From DASZHC01 sp035938215 (GTDB lineage Bacteria; Verrucomicrobiota; Verrucomicrobiia; Chthoniobacterales; JAFAMB01), in assembly GCA_035938215.1 (NCBI GenBank), contig DASZHC010000210.1:1-10628 (forward strand): DNA of 10,628 nucleotides, in the 5' to 3' direction. The position numbers and the translations under genes are program-made. Below are positions 1-6,895 of the stretch, one piece after another. Within the stretch, counting starts at the first letter, position 1, and each line of letters begins with the position of its first letter. The notes under the pieces are model-generated. The model saw only the letters and a list, made by a program, of their open reading frames with translations, did no database searches and had not been told where the DNA came from.

Positions 1-1409
1 AGAAACGCCCAATCACTTGATTGTGCGAGCAGGAGTTCGCGCGCCATCTGTGTAATAACGCGCTCCTTCCATTGAGCAGGATTCTTCTCGACTGCCCGCG
101 CAGACTCGGTCATGCGCCGTGCCGCGGCGTGCAAATGCGGATAAATCCAGGCGTTTGACTCATCCAGCCAGACCTCCCAAAAGCCTTTATGGCCCCAGCT
201 CGAAGGGCTTGGAGTAATGATCTGCAGGGTATCGTGGCCTTCCAGATAGGCGCTCGGTGTAGTCAACTGAAATACCTGCTGATCGTAGACGGCTTTGCGG
301 ATAAAGAGGTTTAGAAATCTTGGTCCCTCGTACCACCAATGCCCAAACAATTCAGCATCGAACGGACTTAATACCAATGGATCGATGTTTGTAACCTCAA
401 GGAGGTGCTGAATCTGCTTTGTCCTGCTAACCATGAAATCCCACGCGTGATGGTCAGCCGCGCCCTCGGCCCAGCCAGGTATGTAGACCTCCTTGTTGGG
501 AGTGCGGCCCGTGATCCGATGATACTTGATTCCTGTGAACTTCCTGTGGCCGTCAGCAGGCAGAAACGGGCGTAGATAATCGAGACCCAGATCGAAACCG
601 ATATCCCGGTAAAAATCGCGATAGGCTGGATCGCCCGGGTATCCTTCCTGAGCGCTCCAGACCTGCTTGCTTGATTCGCGATCTCGGCCAAAAGCGGCGG
701 GCCCGGCAACCGTAAAGCACGGAGAGAATATCGCGTACCGGGGCCGGGGATTGCCGAACATCAATCCGTGCGCGTCTAGACAAAACCAGCGCAATTCGGC
801 TTCCTGCAAATATTTCTCCAAACCGCTGAAGTAAGCGCATTCCGGAAGCCAGATGCCTTTGGGTTTCCTTCCGAAATTCTCTTGATAGTCGTCGCAGGCG
901 ATCTGTATCTGGGCGCGTACAGCTTCTGGGTGTTGCTCCATCAAAGGAAGAAATCCGTGAGTTGCGCCACAGGTAATAATCTCCAGATGGCGGGAGTCTT
1001 GGAGGCGCTTAAACGCCCCGACAAGATCGCAATTCAGGCGGTCGGCGTAGATCTCGCGGCATTCCGAAAAGCGGGAATAGTAAATTCGCGCGAGATGGTT
1101 GATCTCCGACTGGGACTGCGTCCGATCGATTTCGCGTTTGGCCAAGGCTATTGCCCTGTCCAGATAGCGGAGATAACGGTCGCGAAGAAGTTCGTCATTT
1201 AGCATCGCGCATAGCGGCGGTGTTAATGACATTGTTAATCTGAACGGTACGCCGTCGCGGATCAATCCCTCAAAAACTTGCCATAGGGGTATGTAAGTTT
1301 CGGTTATGGCCTCGTAAAGCCAGTCTTCTTCGAGAAATTCCGGATACTCAGGATGCCGCACAAACGGCAGATGAGCGTGGAGAACAAGAGCAAGATAGCC
1401 TTTTCGCAT
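1..1409 (-). CDS. GH57 1,4-alpha-glucan branching enzyme (3' end beyond window)
   Basis: Glycogen branching enzyme of glycoside hydrolase family 57: it cuts an alpha-1,4-glucan and re-attaches the piece by an alpha-1,6 bond in cytoplasmic glycogen synthesis. An uninterrupted minus-strand frame gives 469 residues before the left edge cuts it; the family is usually 520-570, so roughly 60 or more C-terminal residues are missing. Visible motifs: the N-terminal HAHLPF (residues 11-16), WLPECAY with the predicted nucleophile Glu190, and SPFDAELFGHWW with the predicted acid/base Asp351. These match the spacing of the Thermus and Thermococcus enzymes (Glu183/184, Asp353/354). The end SSDWAF is the usual lead-in to the C-terminal helices. 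ATG at 1409 puts HAHLPF at its normal place; a TTG at 1418 is the only other in-frame choice before a stop. No good ribosome binding site is seen. It lies 128 bases downstream of glnA, beyond that gene's terminator, so it is probably a separate unit. Confidence 0.93.
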   Translation of the reverse strand, partial: MRKGYLALVLHAHLPFVRHPEYPEFLEEDWLYEAITETYIPLWQVFEGLIRDGVPFRLTMSLTPPLCAMLNDELLRDRYLRYLDRAIALAKREIDRTQSQSEINHLARIYYSRFSECREIYADRLNCDLVGAFKRLQDSRHLEIITCGATHGFLPLMEQHPEAVRAQIQIACDDYQENFGRKPKGIWLPECAYFSGLEKYLQEAELRWFCLDAHGLMFGNPRPRYAIFSPCFTVAGPAAFGRDRESSKQVWSAQEGYPGDPAYRDFYRDIGFDLGLDYLRPFLPADGHRKFTGIKYHRITGRTPNKEVYIPGWAEGAADHHAWDFMVSRTKQIQHLLEVTNIDPLVLSPFDAELFGHWWYEGPRFLNLFIRKAVYDQQVFQLTTPSAYLEGHDTLQIITPSPSSWGHKGFWEVWLDESNAWIYPHLHAAARRMTESARAVEKNPAQWKERVITQMARELLLAQSSDWAF

Positions 1410-1469
1410 GCTTGGCAAACGGGGGTGAAGTTAACTTCCCTAAGACACGCGGCAACTGCGGTCTGTAGC

Positions 1470-1515
1470 AAGAGAAAAAGAAAGAAAAAAGGCGCCCGGG
1501 ACATCCGGGCGCCTT
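1470..1515 (-). terminator. Rho-independent terminator of glnA
   Basis: Read on the minus strand, an 11-base arm AAGGCGCCCGG (1515-1505) pairs perfectly with CCGGGCGCCTT (1499-1489) across a 5-base loop and runs into TTTTTTCTTTCTTTTTCTC. It begins 22 bases after the glnA stop codon. The GC-rich stem plus long T-rich tract is a textbook intrinsic terminator. It separates glnA from the branching enzyme gene. The plus-strand direction has no T tract after the stem, so it works one way only. Confidence 0.93.
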
Positions 1516-1537
1516 CCGAAAAGCGATGCAGGCTCGA

Positions 1538-2947
1538 CTATAGATCGAAATACATGAAGAATTCGTACGGATGCGGGCGTAGCCGCAGGGCGTCATACTC
1601 TTTCTTCTTCAACTCGATCCAGTTATTGATAAAATCCTTGGTGAAGACGTCTCCTTTCATCAGGAACTCGTGGTCACTCTCAAGCACTTCCATGGCTCCC
1701 AGAAGCGAATCAGGAACGGTCGGCACTTTGGCGAGTTCCTCCGGTGGAAGCTCGTAGAGGTTCTTGTCGAGAGGATCGCCCGGGTCAATTCGATTCTGAA
1801 TGCCATCAAGGCCCGCAAGCAGCATGGCAGAGAAGCACAGGTAAGATGTCGCTGCCGGATCCGGAGTACGGAATTCAACCCGCTTTGCCTTCGGGCTTGG
1901 CGAGTAGGTCGGGATGCGAATCGCAGCCGATCGGTTTCTAGCCGAGTACGCAAGATTTACCGGTGCTTCGAATCCCGGCACAAGTCGTTTGTAGCTGTTG
2001 GTCGTCGGGTTTGTGATTGCGGTCAAAGCGGGAGCATGCTTCAAAAGCCCGCCGATATAGAACAGAGCCATCTCGCTAAGACCAGCATATTTGTCGCCGG
2101 CGAAAAGCGGTTTTCCATCCTTCCAAAGCGAGGAATGGACGTGCATCCCGGAACCGTTGTCGCCGAACAGCGGTTTTGGCATAAGAGTCACGACTTTATT
2201 GTTTTTCTTAGCGACGTTCTTGAGGATGTATTTGTAGTACATCATGTGGTCGCCCATTAGCCGCAGGGGCGCGAAGCGAATGTCGATCTCTGCTTGACCG
2301 GCGGTCGCGACTTCATGATGCTGCCGCTCAATCGGCACGCCGGCCTTTTCCAGCTCAAGGCACATTTCGTTACGAATGTCTTGGAGTGTATCCGTTGGAG
2401 GAACAGGGAAATACCCTTCCTTGTGACGGATCTTATGCGCGAGATTTGGGAATTCTTCGCGAGCGGTGTTCCAGATACCCTCGACACTGTCTATTGAATG
2501 AAATGAACCATTGGAACTGTAATCGTACCGGACATCGTCGAAGATAAAAAATTCTGCCTCCGGTCCGAAATAGGCGGTGTCGGCGATTCCGGTGCTCTTT
2601 AAATAGGCTTCTGCCTTTTCGGCAACACCACGAGGATCGCGATCATAAGGTTCGCGAGTGATCGGATCGATAATCGTACAGATAAAGCTGAGAGTGGGCT
2701 CTGCATTAAAACAGTCAATCCACGCAGTCTCCGGATCCGGGATCACAAGCATGTCGCTGGCGTGAATGACTCTCCAGCCACGGATGCTTGAACCGTCAAA
2801 TCCCAAGCCATCCGTGAAAATGTCCTCACTGTATTCGTTGAGGGTTGTCGTGAAATGTTGCCAAGTTCCCATCAGATCGGCGAACTTGAAGTCAATTAGT
2901 TTAATTCCCTTTTCTTTAATGTGTGAAGTTACTTCGGCTGGCGTCAT
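1538..2947 (-). CDS. glnA: Type I glutamine synthetase
   Basis: Makes glutamine from glutamate, ammonia and ATP in the cytoplasm; a dodecamer in this family. From the ATG at 2947 the product is 469 residues, the length of E. coli GlnA. Seen in order: the N-terminal beta-grasp with GFDGSSIRGW (residues 49-58), the metal/glutamate motif PEAEFFIFD, HHEVATAGQAEIDIRF, NGSGMHVH, the ATP and active-site stretch AYSARNRSAAIRIP, and NLYELPPEE with Tyr398, aligned with the adenylylated Tyr397 of E. coli. This marks a GSI-beta enzyme open to adenylylation. The frame stays open upstream to a GTG at 3010 (490 residues) preceded by AGAAAGG; I prefer 2947 because MTPAEV is the usual family start and the extra 21 residues look like non-family sequence. 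It follows glnB by 68 bases on the same strand, so the two are probably co-transcribed, ending at the hairpin at 1489-1515. Confidence 0.97.
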   Translation of the reverse strand: MTPAEVTSHIKEKGIKLIDFKFADLMGTWQHFTTTLNEYSEDIFTDGLGFDGSSIRGWRVIHASDMLVIPDPETAWIDCFNAEPTLSFICTIIDPITREPYDRDPRGVAEKAEAYLKSTGIADTAYFGPEAEFFIFDDVRYDYSSNGSFHSIDSVEGIWNTAREEFPNLAHKIRHKEGYFPVPPTDTLQDIRNEMCLELEKAGVPIERQHHEVATAGQAEIDIRFAPLRLMGDHMMYYKYILKNVAKKNNKVVTLMPKPLFGDNGSGMHVHSSLWKDGKPLFAGDKYAGLSEMALFYIGGLLKHAPALTAITNPTTNSYKRLVPGFEAPVNLAYSARNRSAAIRIPTYSPSPKAKRVEFRTPDPAATSYLCFSAMLLAGLDGIQNRIDPGDPLDKNLYELPPEELAKVPTVPDSLLGAMEVLESDHEFLMKGDVFTKDFINNWIELKKKEYDALRLRPHPYEFFMYFDL

Positions 2948-3015
2948 ATGTGGTATTGGGTCATTTGGGTTAAGGTTTGAGACAAGATTTCCGGAGCAGT
3001 GGCGGTCCACCTTTC

Positions 3016-3351
3016 TTAGATCGCTTGATCACCGCGTTCGTCAGTACGTATTCGGATGACCTCCAAAAGATCCTGCACAAATATCTTGCCATCGCCTCGG
3101 GTTCCGGTCCGCGCGCAATGCTTTATTGCAGCAACTGCGGAACCTAGCAATTCGTTTTTGACGATGAGCTCAACTTTGAGCTTGGGTATGAAGGGGATCC
3201 TTCCTGGAATATATGGCGGTCTACGGCCCTGCTCAGAATTACCATAACCCTTCACCTCACTGACGGTCATGCCCTCGATTCCGAGTTCGGCCAGTCCCGA
3301 CTTCACTTCCTCCAGCTTAAACGGTTTGATGATTGCCTCGATTTTTTTCAT
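3016..3351 (-). CDS. glnB: PII nitrogen regulatory protein with an atypical T-loop
   Basis: PII trimers bind ATP/ADP and 2-oxoglutarate and report nitrogen and energy status to partners such as adenylyltransferase, NtrB and AmtB. The 111 residues fit the family (112 in E. coli). The core is orthodox: MKKIEAIIKPFKLEEV, EGMTVSEVKG, the B-loop TGTRGDGKIFV and the C-loop VIRIRT. The T-loop is not. E. coli has RQKGHTELYRGAEY after VKGFG; here it reads NSEQGRRPPYIPGRIPF, one residue shorter overall. Gln39, which contacts MgATP and 2-oxoglutarate, is replaced by Ser or shifted to Gln41. Tyr51, the uridylylation site, is absent; the only loop tyrosine is Tyr47. No simple pair of frameshifts restores the usual loop, so it looks genuine. 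It is first in the glnB-glnA pair, so a nitrogen role is likely even though uridylylation is not. GlnB or GlnK identity cannot be settled by sequence alone. Confidence 0.93.
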   Translation of the reverse strand: MKKIEAIIKPFKLEEVKSGLAELGIEGMTVSEVKGYGNSEQGRRPPYIPGRIPFIPKLKVELIVKNELLGSAVAAIKHCARTGTRGDGKIFVQDLLEVIRIRTDERGDQAI

Positions 3352-3414
3352 GTCGGGTAATCACCCGGCCGTTCCTAAGGCTGGCCTTCCCGCCTTTGTC
3401 CCGTCCACGGCAGG

Positions 3415-3460
3415 AAAAAGGTGCGAGGAAGTGCGACTCCCTCCAAGTCGACTTCCTCGC
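3415..3460 (-). promoter_or_regulatory. Long leader hairpin upstream of glnB, possible attenuator
   Basis: Ten bases GCGAGGAAGT (3423-3432) pair with ACTTCCTCGC (3451-3460), and inside them CGACT (3434-3438) pairs with AGTCG (3446-3450). That gives 15 base pairs with one bulged base (3433) and a 7-base loop. On the minus strand the loop reads TGGAGGG and the stem is followed by ACCTTTTTCC, so it resembles a weak intrinsic terminator or attenuator about 70 bases before the glnB start. The plus-strand side has no T tract. The fold is certain from the sequence; the function is inferred. Confidence 0.55.
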
Positions 3461-3596
3461 AAGGTACTCACGCGCATGGTCTGTCTAACCGCCTAAAACC
3501 CTTCCAGCCCATTTAGGGGTTAACCCCCCCCTTTTTCAACCCTGCTGCGCGAATTAACATTCGGACCTCCCCCGAATGAAGCCACGTTTTAAAGGA

Positions 3597-3613
3597 AGCA
3601 TCTGGTATGCCAA
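3597..3613 (-). promoter_or_regulatory. Candidate sigma-54 promoter for glnB-glnA
   Basis: The minus strand reads TTGGCATACCAGATGCT, with the invariant GG and GC separated by exactly 10 bases, as required at -24/-12. It matches TTGGCA fully and TTGC as ATGC. The predicted start would be near 3587, giving a leader of about 235 bases. An inverted repeat GATTC-N5-GAATC (3630-3644) lies 19 bases upstream and could be an activator half-site pair, but it does not match the NtrC consensus. Sigma-54 control of glnB/glnA is well known in other bacteria; here it is inferred from one match. Confidence 0.45.
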
Positions 3614-3785
3614 ACCCGCCTTTCATGATGATTCCGAGAGAATCGGCCCGCTTCAGCATCTCTCGTTCCGGAGCGCATGCTCAGAAAACAACAGAATGGC
3701 CCTTTGTCTTAGGGTTTATGGTCGATTTTATTCATTTTCGGCCGTAAATTCTGCCCATTGATCTCCATCAGGTTCGCAGTTGACC

Positions 3786-3853
3786 GTTCGGAGTTCGGGG
3801 TTTGGAGTTCGGGGTTTGGGGTTTGAGGTTCGGAGTGGGGTTCGGGGTTCTGT
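3786..3853. repeat. Degenerate heptanucleotide tandem array (GTTYGGR)
   Basis: Nine near-copies of a 7-base unit run in register: GTTCGGA, GTTCGGG, GTTTGGA, GTTCGGG, GTTTGGG, GTTTGAG, GTTCGGA, then a shortened GTGGG, GTTCGGG and GTTCTGT. A small TCTTCTG/TCTTC repeat follows to about 3865. Read on the other strand it would encode a meaningless Pro/Asn/Arg-rich string, so it is treated as a simple-sequence repeat. It lies about 65 bases before the helicase start. Confidence 0.85.
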
Positions 3854-3919
3854 CTTCTGTCTTCGAACCATTCCCTTTTCAAGTTGAACTCCTGCTCGTT
3901 CCCGCAGAACGTTATCCCG

Positions 3920-6361
3920 ATGGTCAGTCTGATCATCCCAGACAAGTGGCAACAAGATGCAGTTAACCTGCTTCGCGAAGGGAAGGACGTGGTGGTTCAG
4001 GCTCCGACCGGCGCGGGCAAGACATATGTTTTCGAACTCTTGTACGAGTCTCTTAGGGGTCAGGCAATCTACACCGTGCCGACCCGGGCTCTGGCCAACG
4101 ACAAGCTTGCCGAGTGGCGTACTCGTGGATGGGACGTTGGCATCTCGACTGGCGATGTAAGCGAAAACCTCGGGGCACGCGTTGTCGTGGCAACGCTCGA
4201 AACGCAAAAGGGTCGGTTCTTACGCGGCGAGGGCCCCCGCTTATTGGTCGTAGACGAGTACCAGCTCCTCGCGGATCCCACCCGAGGAACAAATTATGAA
4301 TTGATCCTTTCGCTCGCGCCACCTGAAACCCAGATCCTGCTCCTCAGCGGGAGCGTGGCAAACCCTGAAGATATCGTCGCCTGGTTTGGGAGGATCGGGC
4401 GGAACGTGGAACTGATCATACATCGTGAGCGCCCCGTGCGGCTTGAGGAAATCATGCTTAACGATCTCCCTGTACAGGCACTCGGCACGATTCGCGGCTA
4501 TTGGTCGAGGATGATCGCAAGGGCTTTGCTGGCCGATCTTGGTCCCTTGCTGATCTTCGCTCCTCGGCGCAATGCTGCGGAAGAGCTTGCTCAGGGGCTA
4601 CTGTCCGTATGTGCTCTTGATGAGCCGCTGGCAATCAGTCAGGAACAAGCGACGATCGCCGGTGAGCCGCTCGCAAGACTGCTTCGGCACCGGATTGCCT
4701 ATCACCACAGCGGACTGAGCTACGCCATCCGCGCCGGGATCATTGAGCCGTTGGCGAAGCGCGGCCAGTTGCGCATCGTCGTCGCCACGATGGGGCTTGC
4801 CGCGGGGATCAATTTTTCGATGCGGTCGGTTCTGATAACCGGCACCCATTATGTGGCTGGGAATGTGCAGAAGCACGTTCGACCGGACGAATTGCTTCAA
4901 ATGTTCGGGAGAGCTGGAAGGCGGGGACTCGACGAGGCCGGTTATGCGCTGGTTACGCCGGATATCCCCAGACTGCATGAAGCTTACCCGCTAAAGCTCA
5001 AGCGTTCCGAACCGCTCGACTGGCCTTCGTTCATTGCGGTTATGGATGTCGCTACTTCACGAGGTGAAGACCCCTTCCGCAACGCGATTGATCTTTCCAG
5101 GCGCTTATTCACCCCCAAAATGTTGACGCTTGGCATCGAGGGATTTTACGAAACCGGGTTTCGGCCCTGCGAAATTCGAGTGGACAGTGAACGTGGCAGG
5201 TTTGTCAGGCGGCATCAGATCGAAATGAAAAATTCGAAGGGTCTCTGGCAAAAACAGCCGCCGGCGACGCAGACAACTCTTGCGAGTCTCTTGGTACGAA
5301 CGAAGCAAGATACCTGGCGACCCGCGCTTATGGTGCCGGCCAGTCTGAGTGGCATCGGTTTTGGAGGCTTGTGCAGGTGCCGGCTGGGAAACGGCGTTTT
5401 TGAGTATGGACGGGAGGTGGCTGTGGCCGCCGTGTCGGAGAATGGGTGGACTCCCGTAAAGTGGCTGCGAAAACTGCTGCGGGAGCGTTATCCGCTCATC
5501 GCGCAAAAGAAGTCCCTCTCGAAAAGTGAATTCAAAGAGGAACTTTTGCCAATCGTTGCCGCTGAAATCGATGGTGAATTTTGGAATTTCAGCAGGCGCG
5601 AGTCCATTGTTTCGGCGCAATTCAGGTTTGGGCACAGAGCCGCTTCGGGGTATTTGGATGAGTTTGGACACGTACTTGCGGATCCGCTGACACAGCGAAG
5701 CTATCCGGATATCTGCCAGACTTGCCAATTCCGCCCTGAATGCGAATCGATGGAATTGCCGGTGACTCCTGCCTTCGCGTGGCGCCAGTTCGGATTGATT
5801 GATAAGACAGGAAAACCCACCCGGCGTGGTATTCTATTGAGCTTTTTTAATCAGGGAGAAGGATTGGCCATCGCAGCGGCACTCGAAGAAGAAGAATACC
5901 CGATTGAAGATCTGGTTTTTGACCTGGGAAATCTTCGTGCGGGACATCGCTTTGCTTTGGACGAATCGCTCTTCGGCGGGCGTCTCGGGTCGATCTGTCA
6001 GAAAACGTACGCTCGCGCGGATTATCCAGGGTACCTGGAGATGGGTGTCCCGCCGGCTTACGGGGCCGGTGCCTCCGAGGTCATTCGAGCAATCGTCGAG
6101 GAACAGACGCCTCGAAACCGACTCGTAAATGAGTCATTGCGGTATGGAGATATTGAACGCGCTATCACCGAATGGAGGAGCCTCCTTCGCCAGGTAATGC
6201 ACGCTCCCGATTACGATTGGGAACGATGGCGTGCCCTGAGGAATGCTTCGGCACAGTATGTCGATTCGACTCGAAGCGCTGCACAACAACCATTGCCTCT
6301 CCTGCTTCCCGCGCAAATGAAGCGTTACCAACCAAGGTATTTTCTGGCGCAAAAACGGTAA
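3920..6361 (+). CDS. Ski2-like DExH-box helicase with uncharacterised C-terminal half
   Basis: An ATP-driven superfamily 2 nucleic-acid helicase of 813 residues. N-terminal motor: PDKWQQDAV (Q-motif-like), motif I QAPTGAGKT (Lys34), Ia PTRALANDK (54-62), motif II DEYQ (112-115) in place of DEVH or DEIH, motif III SGS (143-145) followed by the Ski2/Mtr4-style VANPEDIVAWFG. Second RecA domain: YHHSGL, motif V GLAAGINF (292-299) and motif VI QMFGRAGRRG (327-336). These point to the Ski2/Hel308/HelY/Lhr neighbourhood rather than RecQ or UvrB. The C-terminal 400 residues match no domain I can name; they carry CRC (485-487) and a C-X2-C-X5-C cluster (Cys599, 602, 608) that may bind metal. ATG at 3920 is preferred; a TTG at 3884 would add 12 unlikely residues. 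No clear ribosome binding site. DNA or RNA as substrate cannot be decided here. Confidence 0.88.
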   Translation: MVSLIIPDKWQQDAVNLLREGKDVVVQAPTGAGKTYVFELLYESLRGQAIYTVPTRALANDKLAEWRTRGWDVGISTGDVSENLGARVVVATLETQKGRFLRGEGPRLLVVDEYQLLADPTRGTNYELILSLAPPETQILLLSGSVANPEDIVAWFGRIGRNVELIIHRERPVRLEEIMLNDLPVQALGTIRGYWSRMIARALLADLGPLLIFAPRRNAAEELAQGLLSVCALDEPLAISQEQATIAGEPLARLLRHRIAYHHSGLSYAIRAGIIEPLAKRGQLRIVVATMGLAAGINFSMRSVLITGTHYVAGNVQKHVRPDELLQMFGRAGRRGLDEAGYALVTPDIPRLHEAYPLKLKRSEPLDWPSFIAVMDVATSRGEDPFRNAIDLSRRLFTPKMLTLGIEGFYETGFRPCEIRVDSERGRFVRRHQIEMKNSKGLWQKQPPATQTTLASLLVRTKQDTWRPALMVPASLSGIGFGGLCRCRLGNGVFEYGREVAVAAVSENGWTPVKWLRKLLRERYPLIAQKKSLSKSEFKEELLPIVAAEIDGEFWNFSRRESIVSAQFRFGHRAASGYLDEFGHVLADPLTQRSYPDICQTCQFRPECESMELPVTPAFAWRQFGLIDKTGKPTRRGILLSFFNQGEGLAIAAALEEEEYPIEDLVFDLGNLRAGHRFALDESLFGGRLGSICQKTYARADYPGYLEMGVPPAYGAGASEVIRAIVEEQTPRNRLVNESLRYGDIERAITEWRSLLRQVMHAPDYDWERWRALRNASAQYVDSTRSAAQQPLPLLLPAQMKRYQPRYFLAQKR

Positions 6362-6477
6362 GAGCTAGAGTCCTGGAAAAGCAAAACCGGTTGCAGATGG
6401 GTCAAATTTTTCCATATCCACGCATTAAATTAATCATTAGGTGGTTTTGCTTTTTCAAGGGTTCTATAGTTTGTCCG

Positions 6478-6879
6478 ATGGAGGTCGATTCCAGGGAACA
6501 ATTTCCGGGTGCTAATTGGGCGATCCGACTCATGGCCGGCCTTCTTGCATTGCTGTGTCTCGTCGCCTGGAGCGCCTGGCTGGATCAAGCGAGCCGCGAG
6601 CGTGATGAACGGATCTCCAAGCCGACCGCTGTTGCGGACGCAGTCACGCTGAGTCCCGATCCACGGGAAAAACCGGGCAGGGAAGTGCTGCGCTGGAACG
6701 GACAGCCCTATTTCCTGCAAACGAACGAACCGGCAAAGATTGGGGACTTTGATGTCCTGAAAGCTGGGAAGGATGACAGCGGGAAGGTCGAACTCTATCA
6801 GGCGAAAAAACAAAAAGATGTCCGCCTTGCGCTCGTTAAAATCGCCCCTAACGAGTTTCTTCGGCTGACGCCGAGGTAG
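6478..6879 (+). CDS. Hypothetical single-pass membrane protein
   Basis: 133 residues of no family I recognise. A hydrophobic segment at about residues 14-35 (WAIRLMAGLLALLCLVAWSAWL) follows a short polar N-terminus and precedes a charged domain of about 95 residues, so it is probably an inner-membrane anchor with a soluble tail; there is no lipobox or clear signal cleavage site. The frame is also open upstream to an ATG at 6397 (160 residues). I prefer 6478 because the A/T-rich stretch 6421-6450 looks like upstream regulatory sequence, not coding. It lies 116 bases after the helicase on the same strand and converges with lgt, with 16 bases between the two stops. Its reality rests on an open frame and a sensible membrane segment only. 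Confidence 0.6.
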   Translation: MEVDSREQFPGANWAIRLMAGLLALLCLVAWSAWLDQASRERDERISKPTAVADAVTLSPDPREKPGREVLRWNGQPYFLQTNEPAKIGDFDVLKAGKDDSGKVELYQAKKQKDVRLALVKIAPNEFLRLTPR

Positions 6880-6895
6880 CAGTCGATTAACGTTC

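Larger units (their letters stand above)
3352..3919. other. Non-coding region between divergent glnB and helicase genes
   Basis: No convincing protein or RNA gene is seen in these 568 bases. From the glnB side it holds: a 5-base-pair hairpin CGGGT-N4-ACCCG directly before the glnB ATG (3354-3367); a long hairpin at 3423-3460; a perfect palindrome GGGGTTAACCCC at 3516-3527 running into C8 and T5 on the plus strand; a 7-base-pair inverted repeat CATTCGG-N7-CCGAATG at 3558-3578; a sigma-54-like element at 3597-3613; an inverted repeat GATTC-N5-GAATC at 3630-3644; and a heptamer array at 3786-3853. Short reading frames here (for example 3576-3761 plus and 3709-3945 minus) are low-complexity or lack any recognisable family. 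Confidence 0.75.

Noticed and set aside
1670..2260. 196-codon plus-strand reading frame inside glnA
   Set aside because: It lies antisense to strongly conserved glutamine synthetase sequence and reads as an arginine/cysteine/valine-rich string with no family character; a codon-usage shadow.
3516..3536. GGGGTTAACCCC palindrome with C8T5 as a plus-strand terminator
   Set aside because: A perfect 12-base palindrome leaves too little loop for a stable hairpin, no plus-strand gene ends there, and the T5 is separated by extra C residues.
3514..3539. Sigma-70 promoter TTGAAA-N18-TAAATG on the minus strand before glnB
   Set aside because: The -10 match is only about half and the spacer is a G8 run; the sigma-54-like element is a better match.
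3786..3853. CRISPR-like repeats
   Set aside because: Units are 7 bases with no spacers and no cas genes nearby.
3461..3883. tRNA or other stable RNA gene
   Set aside because: No GTTCRANNC T-arm with a matching acceptor stem was found; the several GGTTC occurrences belong to the heptamer array.
3709..4207. Minus-strand frames reading the heptamer array as Pro/Asn/Arg/Glu repeats
   Set aside because: The protein repeat is only the 7-base DNA repeat read in three frames, and the rest is antisense to the helicase motor domain.
5105..5728. 207-codon minus-strand reading frame inside the helicase
   Set aside because: Antisense to the helicase C-terminal half, low-similarity composition, no start context or family motif.
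6442..6470. TATAGT as a -10 box for the membrane protein gene
   Set aside because: The -35 at 17-base spacing (TGGTTT) is poor and the box ends 7 bases before the ATG, which would need a leaderless transcript.
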